Of a DNA stretch of 64,000 bases, positions 1 to 8,534 are shown one piece after another; the first letter of the stretch is position 1; each line of letters opens with the position of its first letter. This stretch comes from Sapientia aquatica. Its GTDB lineage: Bacteria; Pseudomonadota; Gammaproteobacteria; Burkholderiales; Burkholderiaceae_D. Below the pieces are notes generated by a model. That model did not search any database and was not told the DNA's origin. It saw nothing but the letters and a program-made list of their open reading frames with translations. Location: the NCBI RefSeq assembly GCF_004358105.1, contig NZ_SMYL01000001.1, forward strand, positions 857,977 to 921,976, written 5' to 3'. Position numbers and translations under genes: made by a program.

Positions 1-894
1 CACTAAACCGATTTCAACTTTGTGGCCCGAAAGTCGCTCGCAAAGCAATGAACCAGCCCCGATTCCCACCGAAAATATCGCTAGTAGCAACACAAAAACA
101 CTATGATCGCCATGCAAGTACTCTTTGGCGTATTGAGGAAATTGCGCAAGAACAATCGCGCCATAAAACCAGAACCACGAATTACCCAGCAGGGATAAGA
201 ACACTGTGCGATTTTGGCGCGAGAAACGAATATTGCGTATGGTTTCGCTGAACGGATTCCAATTCATTTCCAAATCCGGCACCGGCGCTGGAGATGGGGG
301 AATGCGCCAACTCACAACGCAGCCTAAAACCGCGATTCCGATGGTACCAAGCGCCACTAAATGGATGCCCCAAGGTTTGTGCACGACCAAGAGCGCGCCG
401 ATAATTTCGCCTAATAAGATACCGACGAAAGTACCCATCTCAACAATCCCGTTACCGCCAATGAGTTCATCCGTCTTTAAATGCTGCGGCAAATAGGCGT
501 ATTTCATTGGCCCGAACAAGGTGGAATGCAATCCCATCCCAGCCACGGCGGCGATTAGCAGCCACAACTGATGATTAAACCAGCCCAAAGCGGCCACGCT
601 CATAATGAAAATCTCTAACAATTTGACCGCGCGCGCGAGCTTACCTTTTTCAACTTTGTCCGCGATTTGGCCTGCGGATGCCGAAAATAATAGGAAAGGT
701 AGGATGAATAAGCCGGGAATTAGATTGTTGAGTAGCCCGATATTCATATCGGTCCAATTCAAGGCATCGAAGGTCAGAATGGTTAATAAGGCGGTTTTAA
801 ATACGTTATCGTTGAGTGCGCCAAGAAATTGAGTCCAAAAAAATGGGGCGAAACGGCGTTGCAGGAGCAATGAGAATTGGCTGGTTGGTTTCAT
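1..894 (-). CDS. MFS transporter, LplT/Aas type (3' part outside window)
   Basis: Reading the minus strand from an ATG at 894 gives 298 codons without a stop, running off the left edge. The N-terminus carries FFWTQFLGALNDNVFK, a hallmark of the lysophospholipid transporter LplT and of the MFS half of Aas-type fusions. It is followed by several hydrophobic segments and by GPMKYAYLPQHL and GGNGIVEMGTFVGILLGE. Family members flip lysophospholipids across the inner membrane; in many betaproteobacteria the MFS part is fused to a PlsC acyltransferase domain, which cannot be judged here because the C-terminus is missing. No strong ribosome binding site precedes the ATG, so the start is chosen by homology to the usual N-terminus. 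The gene is divergent from the FKBP gene. Confidence 0.82.
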   Translation of the reverse strand, partial: MKPTSQFSLLLQRRFAPFFWTQFLGALNDNVFKTALLTILTFDALNWTDMNIGLLNNLIPGLFILPFLLFSASAGQIADKVEKGKLARAVKLLEIFIMSVAALGWFNHQLWLLIAAVAGMGLHSTLFGPMKYAYLPQHLKTDELIGGNGIVEMGTFVGILLGEIIGALLVVHKPWGIHLVALGTIGIAVLGCVVSWRIPPSPAPVPDLEMNWNPFSETIRNIRFSRQNRTVFLSLLGNSWFWFYGAIVLAQFPQYAKEYLHGDHSVFVLLLAIFSVGIGAGSLLCERLSGHKVEIGLV

Positions 895-1166
895 TTTGGA
901 ATCAAAATCAATGGAATTCTGGAAATATACATCAACATCCACCGACTTTGTTGCGTTTGCAATCCCAATCAAAAAATTATTGTTGCACGATATTTGTAAC
1001 ACCCAAGGATTGGAACTAGGGTTTAATGCAGTTCTTTGGAGCGACAGTCATAATCAACTACCGGAATTACCGCCAAGTACGTTTTTTTAAAAATGGCTGG
1101 CAAAATGCATTACTATTACGCGTGTTTTTAGCCGTGTTCTCATTTTCTTTCACAAACTAATTACCT

Positions 1167-1661
1167 ATGAATCTATTTAACTCGCCAATGTTACGAACTT
1201 CCCTGATGCTGTTGTTATTTACTGCCGTTGGGATTTGTGCCGCTCAAAATGCGCCAACGGAGCCTGCCGCAACGTCAGCAGCCGAGCCAATCACCGTCGC
1301 GAATGCACCGGCCAAGATAACGTCATTAATCAAAATCGATAACAAGATCGGGACGGGTGCTGAAGCCTCGCCTGGGCTTTATTTGGATGTCAACTACACC
1401 GGCTGGTTATATGACCCGAAAAAGCCCGATAAACGTGGCAGTAAATTCGACAGCTCGATTGATTCCGGCAGACCGCTCACCTTCCAATTAGATGCCCGCA
1501 CGGTAATTCGCGGCTGGGATCTTGGCATCAAAGGGATGAAAGTCGGCGGACAACGCACTCTGATTATTCCGGGCTATTTGGCTTATGGCGTTAAGGGAAG
1601 CAACTCGATTCCACCGAATGCGACATTGATTTTTGATGTTGAATTGGTTGACGTTAAATAG
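1167..1661 (+). CDS. Secreted FKBP-type peptidyl-prolyl cis-trans isomerase
   Basis: A 164-residue protein. Residues 1-26 form a signal peptide (hydrophobic LMLLLFTAVGICAA followed by QNA), with a probable signal peptidase I site, then an Ala/Pro/Thr-rich linker to about residue 50. The rest is one FKBP domain: DVNYTGWLY, KFDSSID, PLTFQLDARTVIRGWD, GMKVGGQRTLIIP, LAYG and the closing LIFDVELVDVK are the standard landmarks. It probably catalyses prolyl isomerisation in protein folding in the periplasm. The cysteine in GICAA does not sit in a good lipobox, so a lipoprotein is less likely. It is monocistronic and ends at a hairpin shared with the convergent cheV. Confidence 0.9.
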   Translation: MNLFNSPMLRTSLMLLLFTAVGICAAQNAPTEPAATSAAEPITVANAPAKITSLIKIDNKIGTGAEASPGLYLDVNYTGWLYDPKKPDKRGSKFDSSIDSGRPLTFQLDARTVIRGWDLGIKGMKVGGQRTLIIPGYLAYGVKGSNSIPPNATLIFDVELVDVK

Positions 1662-1689
1662 TTAATCCGACCAAATCTGAGTCAAAATA

Positions 1690-1718
1690 AAAGGGAGAGT
1701 TATTACAACTCTCCCTTT
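1690..1718. terminator. Bidirectional terminator between fkbp and cheV
   Basis: Perfect 12-bp inverted repeat (1690-1701 and 1707-1718, loop ATTAC) with A-rich and T-rich flanks, so it can end transcription from both convergent genes. Confidence 0.85.
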
Positions 1719-1755
1719 TGCTATTTCTTCCCTCTACTTCACCCTACTTCATCAT

Positions 1756-2733
1756 TTAGCTCAGACTCAACTTTAGCTTTGCGTCTGCCAACACTCGGCG
1801 GATGGTCGAGGCTAACTCTTCGGCCACAAACTTGGCTACATAAGCGTCCGCTCCGACGTTTTTCACGTGCTCTTCATTGGTAGAACCAGTCAACGAGGAG
1901 TGAATAACGACCGGCAACGATTGGAATCGGGTGTCATGCTTGATTTTTCTGGTTAAGGTAAAACCGTCCATTTCTGGCATTTCCAAATCGGTCAACACCA
2001 AAGCAACTTTGTCATGGATTGTTTTACCTTGCGCTTCGACTTCGTTTGAGAGCGCTTGGAGCTTTTCCCAGCATTCTTTACCGGTTTTGGTCATGATGAA
2101 TGGTGCGCCCATGGCTGTCAGGCCGCGCTCAATCAACGTACGCGCCATATGCGAATCGTCGGCGGCGAGGATCACGGTTCCAGGGGGCAACAATAACGAG
2201 GGGCCAACCGTTTTTGCATCGATTTCTGGTTCTTCGGGTTGGATTGAACGCAGGATTTGCTCCACGTCCAACACTTGCGCCAAGCGTGTATTGGCAATAT
2301 CACCGTCCAAACGAGCAATGCTGGTGACCATGCCAGCCACGGAGCTGGATTCAGCGGACAAAACTTGGCCCCAATCCAAGCGCACAATTTCTTCCACCGA
2401 TTCCACCGCAAAGCCTTGGGTCGAGCGCGCATACTCGGTGACCAGCAAGATATTCAATCCAGTACTAGGAACGCATCCCACCACGCCAGGAAGATCAATA
2501 ACAGGAATGATTTGCCCACGCAGGTTAACTACGCCCAGCATGTGATCGACTGCACCTGCGACTTCGGTGATGCTGGGCATGGCCACAATTTCACGGACTT
2601 TAAATACATTAATTCCGAATAACTCAGAATGTTGTGTTTGTTTGGCAATGCCTAAGCGAAACAACAATAATTCAAACTTGTTTGATGCTGTTAGATTCGT
2701 GCGTTCGTCAATTTCTTGCTGAATTGAACTCAT
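1756..2733 (-). CDS. cheV: Chemotaxis coupling protein CheV (CheW + receiver)
   Basis: A 325-residue protein of two domains. Residues about 18-165 are a CheW domain (FGINVFKVREIV, HMLGVVNLRGQIIPVIDL); residues about 187-315 are a response-regulator receiver with ILAADDSHMAR, the acceptor aspartate in VLTDLEMPEMDG near residue 250, and the conserved S/T and K in VVIHSSLTG and YVAKF. CheV proteins couple chemoreceptors to CheA and adapt the array through phosphorylation. The ATG at 2733 has GGAGG five bases upstream. No other chemotaxis gene lies in the window, so it is an orphan copy. The product is cytoplasmic and would join the polar receptor array. Confidence 0.93.
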   Translation of the reverse strand: MSSIQQEIDERTNLTASNKFELLLFRLGIAKQTQHSELFGINVFKVREIVAMPSITEVAGAVDHMLGVVNLRGQIIPVIDLPGVVGCVPSTGLNILLVTEYARSTQGFAVESVEEIVRLDWGQVLSAESSSVAGMVTSIARLDGDIANTRLAQVLDVEQILRSIQPEEPEIDAKTVGPSLLLPPGTVILAADDSHMARTLIERGLTAMGAPFIMTKTGKECWEKLQALSNEVEAQGKTIHDKVALVLTDLEMPEMDGFTLTRKIKHDTRFQSLPVVIHSSLTGSTNEEHVKNVGADAYVAKFVAEELASTIRRVLADAKLKLSLS

Positions 2734-2823
2734 GTTACCTCCGATAAGACTGTCGAAATTACCTAGCTCTGAATTGATTATAGTGACGATTTCTAAACAG
2801 GCTAGGCATTTCCATCGGAAAAC

Positions 2824-4194
2824 TTATTTTATTACGTGGTAGCACGGCACATACTGAGTTCCCGGCAGTTTCATGCGCTGCTGCTGAACAAAAGAACTTA
2901 GCAAAGAATCAATGGAAACCATCAAATCCGTCTCGCCAGTTATCTCGAAATAGCCAAACTGCTGCACCGCTTGGATCCCCGCCGCTTTGACATTTCCCGC
3001 CACAATTCCCGAAAACGCGCGCCGTAAATTGGCTGCCAGCAGGTAGGCCTCTTGGTTTTTGTGCAATTGCAACTGGCGCATATTTTGGTGATTGGGAATA
3101 AATGGCTGCTGGAATTCGGTTGGAATACGCAGCGACCAATTAAAGTAATACGCATCCGATGTTGATTTGCGGAAGGCACGCACCTCGGTAATGCCGGCAT
3201 TCACACGTTGAGCAACCAACTCGGGGTTATCAATGATGATTTGGTAGCGCGCTTGCGCTTTCGCGCCCAAGGTGCCGCCAATAAATTGGTCGATTTGCTT
3301 GAAATAGTCGGCAGCGCTAGACGGTCCGGTGAAGATTAAGGGAAATGGAATATCGGCGTTGTCTGGGTGCAATAAAATTCCCAGCACGTAGAGGATTTCT
3401 TCGGCCGTACCTGCGCCGCCCGGAAAGACGATGATGGCGTGTCCAAGCCGGACAAAGGCTTCCAAGCGCTTTTCAATATCGGGCAATATAACCAGCTCAT
3501 TGACAATCGCATTAGGCGCTTCGGCGGCAATAATTCCCGGCTCAGTAATACCTAAATACAAGCCAGTCGAGCTGCGTTGCTTCGCGTGACCAATTGTCGC
3601 GCCCTTCATTGGGCCTTTCATCGCGCCAGGGCCGCAACCGGTGCCAATATTCAATCCGCGCAGACCTAGCTGATAACCGACGTGTTTGGTGTAATCGTAT
3701 TCATTGCCGGAGATGGAATGACCGCCCCAGCACACCACCAAATTGGGATTTATCGAAGGTTGCAACAAGTTGGCGTTGCGTAAGATATGAAATACCGCAT
3801 CGGTAATCCCTTGGGATGTCGTGACGTCAAATTGAGGATTGCCTTCGATTTCGCTATTCAAGAAGATAATGTCGCGCAGCACAGCAAACACGTGCTCTTG
3901 AATGCCTTTGATCATCACTCCATCAACAAAGGCGCTCGCTGGCGCATTCTTGATGTCGAGCTTAATTCCGCGCTCACGATGAATAATGCTAATGGCAAAC
4001 GACGGATACCGCGCAAGTAATTCTTTGCCATCGTCGAGTGCGTTTCCGCTATTTAACACCGCCAAGGCACAGTGGCGGAAGATGGTATACAAACCGCCAT
4101 GACTGGTATCGAGTAGTTTGTTGATTTCTGCTTTGGAGAGAACGTCTAAGCGACCTTCGGGAGAAATTTGGGTATCCATTACCGGATAATCCAT
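2824..4194 (-). CDS. ppnN: Pyrimidine/purine nucleotide 5'-monophosphate nucleosidase PpnN (YgdH)
   Basis: 456 residues, matching the E. coli PpnN (YgdH, 454 aa) layout end to end: ISPEG near the N-terminus, CALAVLNSG, FAVLRDI, VVCWGGHSI, GLNIGTGCGPGAMKGPMKGA, MKLPGTQYVPCYHV at the end. The LOG-family catalytic signature FPGGAGTAEE lies near residue 260, with PDIEKRLEAFVRL just before it. The enzyme hydrolyses nucleoside monophosphates to base and ribose 5-phosphate; in E. coli it is a (p)ppGpp target. An AGAGG site sits five bases before the ATG at 4194, which supports this start over the Met at codon 6. Both flanks are separated by intergenic gaps, so it is probably transcribed alone. Confidence 0.93.
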   Translation of the reverse strand: MDYPVMDTQISPEGRLDVLSKAEINKLLDTSHGGLYTIFRHCALAVLNSGNALDDGKELLARYPSFAISIIHRERGIKLDIKNAPASAFVDGVMIKGIQEHVFAVLRDIIFLNSEIEGNPQFDVTTSQGITDAVFHILRNANLLQPSINPNLVVCWGGHSISGNEYDYTKHVGYQLGLRGLNIGTGCGPGAMKGPMKGATIGHAKQRSSTGLYLGITEPGIIAAEAPNAIVNELVILPDIEKRLEAFVRLGHAIIVFPGGAGTAEEILYVLGILLHPDNADIPFPLIFTGPSSAADYFKQIDQFIGGTLGAKAQARYQIIIDNPELVAQRVNAGITEVRAFRKSTSDAYYFNWSLRIPTEFQQPFIPNHQNMRQLQLHKNQEAYLLAANLRRAFSGIVAGNVKAAGIQAVQQFGYFEITGETDLMVSIDSLLSSFVQQQRMKLPGTQYVPCYHVIK

Positions 4195-4209
4195 GTTGAC
4201 CTCTTTTTT

Positions 4210-4261
4210 AAATTGAAATGAAACAAGTTTAGGAAGTTCTCGTTTCAGTGTAATTCAATTT
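4210..4261. repeat. AT-rich inverted repeat between ppnN and the TauE-like gene
   Basis: Nested arms AAATTGAA/TTCAATTT (4210-4217 and 4254-4261) and GAAAC/GTTTC (4220-4224 and 4242-4246). It lies downstream of the TauE-like gene and upstream of ppnN on the minus strand, so it may be a terminator or part of the ppnN leader. Confidence 0.45.
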
Positions 4262-4268
4262 AAAAAAA

Positions 4269-5027
4269 TCAACACCACCAACCTGCATTATGGTGCTCGT
4301 TAGGCAAAAACAAGCCTAATAAGCCCAAACCAATGAGAATCAGGGCAGCGCCAACCGCCAACCAAACTGGTGGCTTTTTCGCGCCAAAACGTTGAACTAA
4401 ACCCTGGGTAAATAGCAGATACGGCAAAGCGCCAAATCCAAAACACAGCATTAAGATCGCGCCCGACCAAGCTGCGCCGCTCACTAAAGCCAATGGCAAA
4501 ACGCCATACACCAATCCGCAAGGCAAACAACCCCAGATGATTCCGCGCACGAAATACGAACGCGACAAGCGCACGTTGCTAAAAATTGCAGCAAAGCGAC
4601 CACTGATTCGCACGCTAAAGATTTGCCCGAAGCGCCCCAACGATACAAAGTTAGGCACGTATCCCAAGCATTTAAAGCCCAAATAAATCAGGCTTACATT
4701 TCCAATAAAAAACAGAATGGATTGAACAGGAATAACCGGCTTGAGCAACAATCCAGCCGCACCCAATGCGCCAACCAATGCGCCCGCGAGCGCGTAAGTC
4801 AGTAACCGTCCTGCATGCAATAAGCCAATATTTCTCCAAACCTGCGACTTGGTCGTACTGGCTTCTTGGGCATGGATAGGGATAATTTTCGACCCTGCGA
4901 TAATGGCAGCTTTTGACTTAGACGAATTTGACAGCATCGCAGCGATCCCGCCGCACATGCCTATGCAATGGCTTCCGCCGGCCACTCCAGCAAGTAAGGC
5001 TGTGAGCAAGAGCGATTGATTCAGCAT
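4269..5027 (-). CDS. TauE/SafE-family (DsbD-like) membrane protein near cco genes
   Basis: A 252-residue inner-membrane protein with about six hydrophobic segments. The first helix contains GGSHCIGMCGG (residues about 18-28), typical of the DsbD-like transmembrane family that is annotated as sulfite exporter TauE/SafE and is often found beside cbb3 oxidase assembly genes. Other landmarks are GIIWGCLPCGLVYGVL and FGFGALPYLL. The paired cysteines may carry reducing equivalents or bind copper; this is family inference, not shown by the sequence. It lies downstream of the cco cluster but after a terminator hairpin at 5050-5069, so it could have its own promoter. Confidence 0.8.
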   Translation of the reverse strand: MLNQSLLLTALLAGVAGGSHCIGMCGGIAAMLSNSSKSKAAIIAGSKIIPIHAQEASTTKSQVWRNIGLLHAGRLLTYALAGALVGALGAAGLLLKPVIPVQSILFFIGNVSLIYLGFKCLGYVPNFVSLGRFGQIFSVRISGRFAAIFSNVRLSRSYFVRGIIWGCLPCGLVYGVLPLALVSGAAWSGAILMLCFGFGALPYLLFTQGLVQRFGAKKPPVWLAVGAALILIGLGLLGLFLPNEHHNAGWWC

Positions 5028-5049
5028 TGAGTTGGACGAGAAATGTTAA

Positions 5050-5069
5050 AAGCCGGCGTTAACCGGCTT
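5050..5069 (-). terminator. Terminator at the end of the cco cluster
   Basis: AAGCCGG/CCGGCTT stem (5050-5056, 5063-5069, loop six bases), followed on the minus strand by TTTTAA. It lies just after the 83-residue membrane protein gene. Confidence 0.7.
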
Positions 5070-5100
5070 AGGCATCGCTGCGGTAAAAAGTCAAAAGGGT

Positions 5101-5352
5101 TCAACGCGGCTTGGTCAAAAGGATTGCAGTAATGGTGCTGGCAACGCAGCCCAAAAACCAGAATAGCAGGAAACCAACGGTATAAGTTGCATCAACCCCA
5201 AGGTCAAAGCGCTCATCGAAACCAAGCAAATCGGACGGGTCGATAATACTAAACACCACACCACTGCTAACGCAGGCCATTAAGAAAGCGGGCCATAAAA
5301 TCGATATCACCAAACGGAAGGTCGTGATGGATTGCGGCATCTGATATTCCAA
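5101..5352 (-). CDS. Small two-helix membrane protein of unknown function in the cco cluster
   Basis: 83 residues with two hydrophobic segments (about 13-36 and 56-78) separated by an acidic loop DPSDLLGFDERFD; the C-terminus is the basic LLTKPR. The first codon is TTG at 5352, with AAGGAG seven bases upstream; the nearest ATG (codon 5) lies too far from that site, so TTG is preferred. The gene follows ccoH and precedes a terminator, at the place where ccoI and ccoS sit in many clusters, but it resembles neither: it has no metal-binding motif and is not a P-type ATPase. I do not recognise the family. A role in oxidase assembly is a guess from position. Confidence 0.7.
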   Translation of the reverse strand: MEYQMPQSITTFRLVISILWPAFLMACVSSGVVFSIIDPSDLLGFDERFDLGVDATYTVGFLLFWFLGCVASTITAILLTKPR

Positions 5353-5430
5353 AGCAGAACTCCTTAATTGACTGATAGCAATTCGTAATAATAAACAATA
5401 GCGCTTAATTTAACACCTTAAATTAACACC

Positions 5431-5943
5431 TCAATTAACCGCCCTAATTTGCAAATCGGAATCTGCTGGATGATGCCAATCACTGGTCAACCGCCAACCG
5501 GTTGCTTCCAATTTCAAATGCATCAACGAGGCTTTCGTCTCAGATAGCTTACCTTGGTAGATGCCGGGTGTCACTTGGCGCAAGGGCAGACGGTGGGTAG
5601 TCTCAACCAAGTCATGCGCGTCAGATGTGGCGACACTCAGTAAAATGGTATCGGGTAGTTGACCTTGGCCTTGCAGTCGCAATTCGAGTTGACCATCTGC
5701 TTGTAGGTGCAAGTTAGCTTCTAGTTTTAGCGCCCGCGCTTTGGCGTCACGAACCAAATCGGTGTTAATCATTAAGCCTTGTTTGTAATAATCTTCTGTG
5801 ACGACTTTATCTGCACCACTGAAGGCTAAATAACCAGTGAACAAACTAGCGCAAACCACACATAATGGGCCGCCAATGACTAGCAACAGCCAAGGTTCTT
5901 TTTTCCAGTTATCTCTTTTTTGCAGGGTAGGCAAAACATCCAT
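5431..5943 (-). CDS. ccoH: CcoH (FixH-family) cbb3 oxidase assembly protein
   Basis: About 170 residues: a cytoplasmic start, one membrane helix (PWLLLVIGGPLCVVCASLFTG region), then an extracytoplasmic domain beginning with DKVVTEDYYKQGL, the FixH signature. CcoH stabilises the nascent cbb3 oxidase during assembly. Two further in-frame ATGs lie upstream (5958 and 5946), but AAAGAGA is best placed for the ATG at 5943, so that start is given; a product five residues longer is possible. The gene follows ccoG with a gap of about 20 bases and is clearly co-transcribed. Confidence 0.88.
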   Translation of the reverse strand: MDVLPTLQKRDNWKKEPWLLLVIGGPLCVVCASLFTGYLAFSGADKVVTEDYYKQGLMINTDLVRDAKARALKLEANLHLQADGQLELRLQGQGQLPDTILLSVATSDAHDLVETTHRLPLRQVTPGIYQGKLSETKASLMHLKLEATGWRLTSDWHHPADSDLQIRAVN

Positions 5944-5966
5944 CATTATCTCTTTCATTGATTACA

Positions 5967-7403
5967 TTAGCGTGGCACTAAAAACACGGCTTTTTCGGTG
6001 ACAGATACATTCGGATTTTTAGCATCTTTAATAATGAAGCGAATTTTATTCGATCCTTTTTCGGCGCTTCCATAAGGAATTTGCACTCGGACGGGGAACG
6101 CCCTATTGCTCGCACCTGGAATCTCAATCGTGTGCTCGGTTAAGATTTCGGCACCGGGAATGCCAGCAACTTCCACGGAATAAGTATTGCTTTGTTCGAG
6201 CGCATTCATGATTTGCAATTTATAGACATTGTCGATTGCTCCGGTTTCGGTTACGCGTGGCATGCCGCGATCACGGATGACGTTGACTTTTAGCGGCACG
6301 CGATTAGCCAAGGTGATCGCTGCGACTAAAATAATCGTCCACAAGATGCCGGTATAGACCAAGGTTCGCGGTCTAAATACCCGCTTCCACATCTGGGCTT
6401 TGGTGAGACCATTTTCTAGCGCGTGCTCGGTGTTGTAGCTGATCAGGCCACGCTCATAGCCCATTTTATCCATGATGTCATTGCAACCATCGATACAGGC
6501 GGTGCAACCGGTGCACTCATATTGCAAGCCATTACGAATATCAATACCGGTGGGACAGACTTGCACGCAAATACCACAATCGATGCAAGCGCCTAAGCCA
6601 AGTTCTTTATGATCCGCATTTTTACTTCGGGAACCACGTGGTTCGCCGCGCGCGACATTGTAAGTAACGGTTAAGGTGTCTTTATCAAACATCGCGCTTT
6701 GGAAGCGGGCGTAAGGACACATGTATTTACACACTTGTTCGCGCATCCACCCCGCATTACCGTAGGTTGCGAAGCCATAAAAGAATATCCAGAAGGTTTC
6801 CCAAGGGCCTAATGTCCAGGCCAATACTTCCGCCGATAAATGATGGATGGGCGTGAAATAGCCGACAAAGGTGAAACCCGTCCACAATGCGATCGCTAGC
6901 CACAGTCCATGCTTAATTAATTTAAGCGAGATTTTTTTGGCGGAAATAGCACCATTATCAAGACGAATACGAGCATTGCGGTCTCCTTCGACCTTACGCT
7001 CAACCCACATGAAAATTTCGGTGTAGACAGTTTGCGGACAAGCGTAGCCACAAAATAAGCGCCCCGCTACTGTCGTAAATAGGAATAAGGATAATGCGGA
7101 AATCACCAGCAAGACGGTCAAATAAATGAAATCTTGCGGCCAGATGACCAGACCAAAAATATAGAATTTACGTGCGGTCAGATCAAATAAAATCGCTTGG
7201 CGATCATTCCAATTCAACCAAGCGCCGCCGTAAAAAATTAGTTGGGTGAACCAAACTAGAACCCAACGCCATTTAGAAAACCATCCGTGGGTGATACGTG
7301 GATAAATTTTTTCGTGAACCTCAAACAGAGTTTGCTCGCCATATTGCGAAGTTGTCGCGGCAAACTCTTCCTTGGTGTATTGCTTAATTGGCGTTGGTTC
7401 CAT
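5967..7403 (-). CDS. ccoG: CcoG (RdxA/FixG) polyferredoxin, cbb3 oxidase accessory protein
   Basis: 478 residues. Membrane segments occur at about 45-65, 90-110, 160-185 and 340-360. Between them lie GRLFCGYACPQTVYTE, CKYMCPYARFQ and the two-cluster ferredoxin pattern CIDCGICVQVCPTG followed by CTGCTACIDGCN, giving ligands for two [4Fe-4S] centres. The C-terminal part is an immunoglobulin-like periplasmic domain. In Rhodobacter CcoG reduces copper for delivery to the cbb3 CuB site. It lies 15 bases after ccoP and is followed directly by ccoH. Confidence 0.95.
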   Translation of the reverse strand: MEPTPIKQYTKEEFAATTSQYGEQTLFEVHEKIYPRITHGWFSKWRWVLVWFTQLIFYGGAWLNWNDRQAILFDLTARKFYIFGLVIWPQDFIYLTVLLVISALSLFLFTTVAGRLFCGYACPQTVYTEIFMWVERKVEGDRNARIRLDNGAISAKKISLKLIKHGLWLAIALWTGFTFVGYFTPIHHLSAEVLAWTLGPWETFWIFFYGFATYGNAGWMREQVCKYMCPYARFQSAMFDKDTLTVTYNVARGEPRGSRSKNADHKELGLGACIDCGICVQVCPTGIDIRNGLQYECTGCTACIDGCNDIMDKMGYERGLISYNTEHALENGLTKAQMWKRVFRPRTLVYTGILWTIILVAAITLANRVPLKVNVIRDRGMPRVTETGAIDNVYKLQIMNALEQSNTYSVEVAGIPGAEILTEHTIEIPGASNRAFPVRVQIPYGSAEKGSNKIRFIIKDAKNPNVSVTEKAVFLVPR

Positions 7404-7418
7404 TTCTACCCTAGTTAC

Positions 7419-8369
7419 TTACTGCTTTTGTTTCTCAATCGCTTCTAAACCGCTAGCATTCGACAGGCTCCAAACATAGGCAGTTAGAAGATGAATCTTG
7501 GCGTCACTGAGTAAATCTTTATGCGCTGGCATGTGGTTGTTATGACCCAAATTAATGCCTTCCATGATGGTATTAATGTCGCCACCATAAAGCCATGTTT
7601 TATCAGTCAAGTTTGGTGCGCCTAAAGCTTGGTTACCCTTACCATCCGCACCATGACAAGCCGCGCAAGCCACAAACTTGGATTTGCCGAATGCTGCTTT
7701 AATTGGATCATGGGCAGAGCCAGATAAACTTAACACATAGTTAGCCACATTCCGCACATCATCATCGGTTCCCACCACTGCAGCCATTGGCGGCATAACA
7801 CCGTTGCGGCCTTCGCGAATTGTGGTCTCGATTGTTTGAGGATCACCACCATAGAGCCAATCGTGATCGGTTAAGTTTGGAAAGCCTTTGCTACCTTGCG
7901 CGTCGGAGCCATGGCACTGTGCACAGGTATTCAAAAATAGGCGTTCACCGATTGCGCGCGCTGCAGGGTCTTTGGCAACATCTTCAATTTTCATGGCCAA
8001 ATACTTATTAAATAAGGGACCATATTGCGCCTCGCCGTCTTTGACCTCTTTTTCATAGGCGCCGACTTCGCTCCAGCCCAAAGTACCTTTGAAACTTCCC
8101 AAGCCTGGGTACAAAACGAGATAACCCAAGCCAAATACGACGGTGATATAAAACAACCACATCCACCAACGCGGCAAAGGATTATTCGCCTCTTCTAAAT
8201 CACCATCCCAAACGTGACCTGTTGTACCGACTGGTTGCGGCTTGCCATCCGCATCCAATGGAACAGTAATTTTCGATTGGGACCACAATAGAACGGCACA
8301 TCCTAAAATACTAATGATGACGAGGATGCCGATCCAGATGCCCCACCATTCGTTAAAAAAATCAGCCAT
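7419..8369 (-). CDS. ccoP: cbb3-type cytochrome c oxidase subunit III (CcoP)
   Basis: 316 residues: a membrane helix at about 10-30, a second at 68-90 (MWLFYITVVFGLGYLVLY), and two periplasmic cytochrome c domains with heme motifs CAQCHGSD (about residue 150) and CAACHGAD (about 236). Each is followed by an NLTD..WLYGGD segment and an MPP/MPA methionine ligand region (NGVMPPM, NHMPAH). CcoP passes electrons from soluble cytochrome c to CcoO and CcoN. It starts two bases after the ccoQ stop codon. Confidence 0.96.
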   Translation of the reverse strand: MADFFNEWWGIWIGILVIISILGCAVLLWSQSKITVPLDADGKPQPVGTTGHVWDGDLEEANNPLPRWWMWLFYITVVFGLGYLVLYPGLGSFKGTLGWSEVGAYEKEVKDGEAQYGPLFNKYLAMKIEDVAKDPAARAIGERLFLNTCAQCHGSDAQGSKGFPNLTDHDWLYGGDPQTIETTIREGRNGVMPPMAAVVGTDDDVRNVANYVLSLSGSAHDPIKAAFGKSKFVACAACHGADGKGNQALGAPNLTDKTWLYGGDINTIMEGINLGHNNHMPAHKDLLSDAKIHLLTAYVWSLSNASGLEAIEKQKQ

Positions 8370-8371
8370 GA

Positions 8372-8521
8372 TTAGTCTTTTCCATTATCGTTATCAATCA
8401 GGGAGCGTCCAATGGCTTCAAACTTGGCTTTGTTGCGAGTGCTAAAAGCCCAGTAAAGAATACCAATAAAGACAACCAAACTCAGGACAGTAAAAATACT
8501 GCTTAATAGCGAGAAGTCCAT
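8372..8521 (-). CDS. ccoQ: cbb3-type oxidase subunit CcoQ (49 aa)
   Basis: A 49-codon gene between ccoO and ccoP, translated by me: it begins MDFSLLSSIFTVLSLVVFIG, has one membrane helix (residues about 5-26) with the CcoQ-typical ILYWAF at its end, and a basic-to-acidic tail ending NDNGKD. CcoQ stabilises the oxidase complex. The stop is two bases before the ccoP start, and the start lies 13 bases after ccoO. A GGAACTCAC stretch before the ATG gives a weak ribosome site. Confidence 0.92.
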   Translation of the reverse strand: MDFSLLSSIFTVLSLVVFIGILYWAFSTRNKAKFEAIGRSLIDNDNGKD

Positions 8522-8534
8522 GTGAGTTCCTTTC

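Noticed and set aside
1931..2545. 204-codon plus-strand frame inside cheV
   Set aside because: Antisense to an intact CheV gene and without family features.
5101..5352. 83-aa protein as CcoS
   Set aside because: It is longer, has two helices and lacks the CcoS-like acidic short tail; no similarity recognised.
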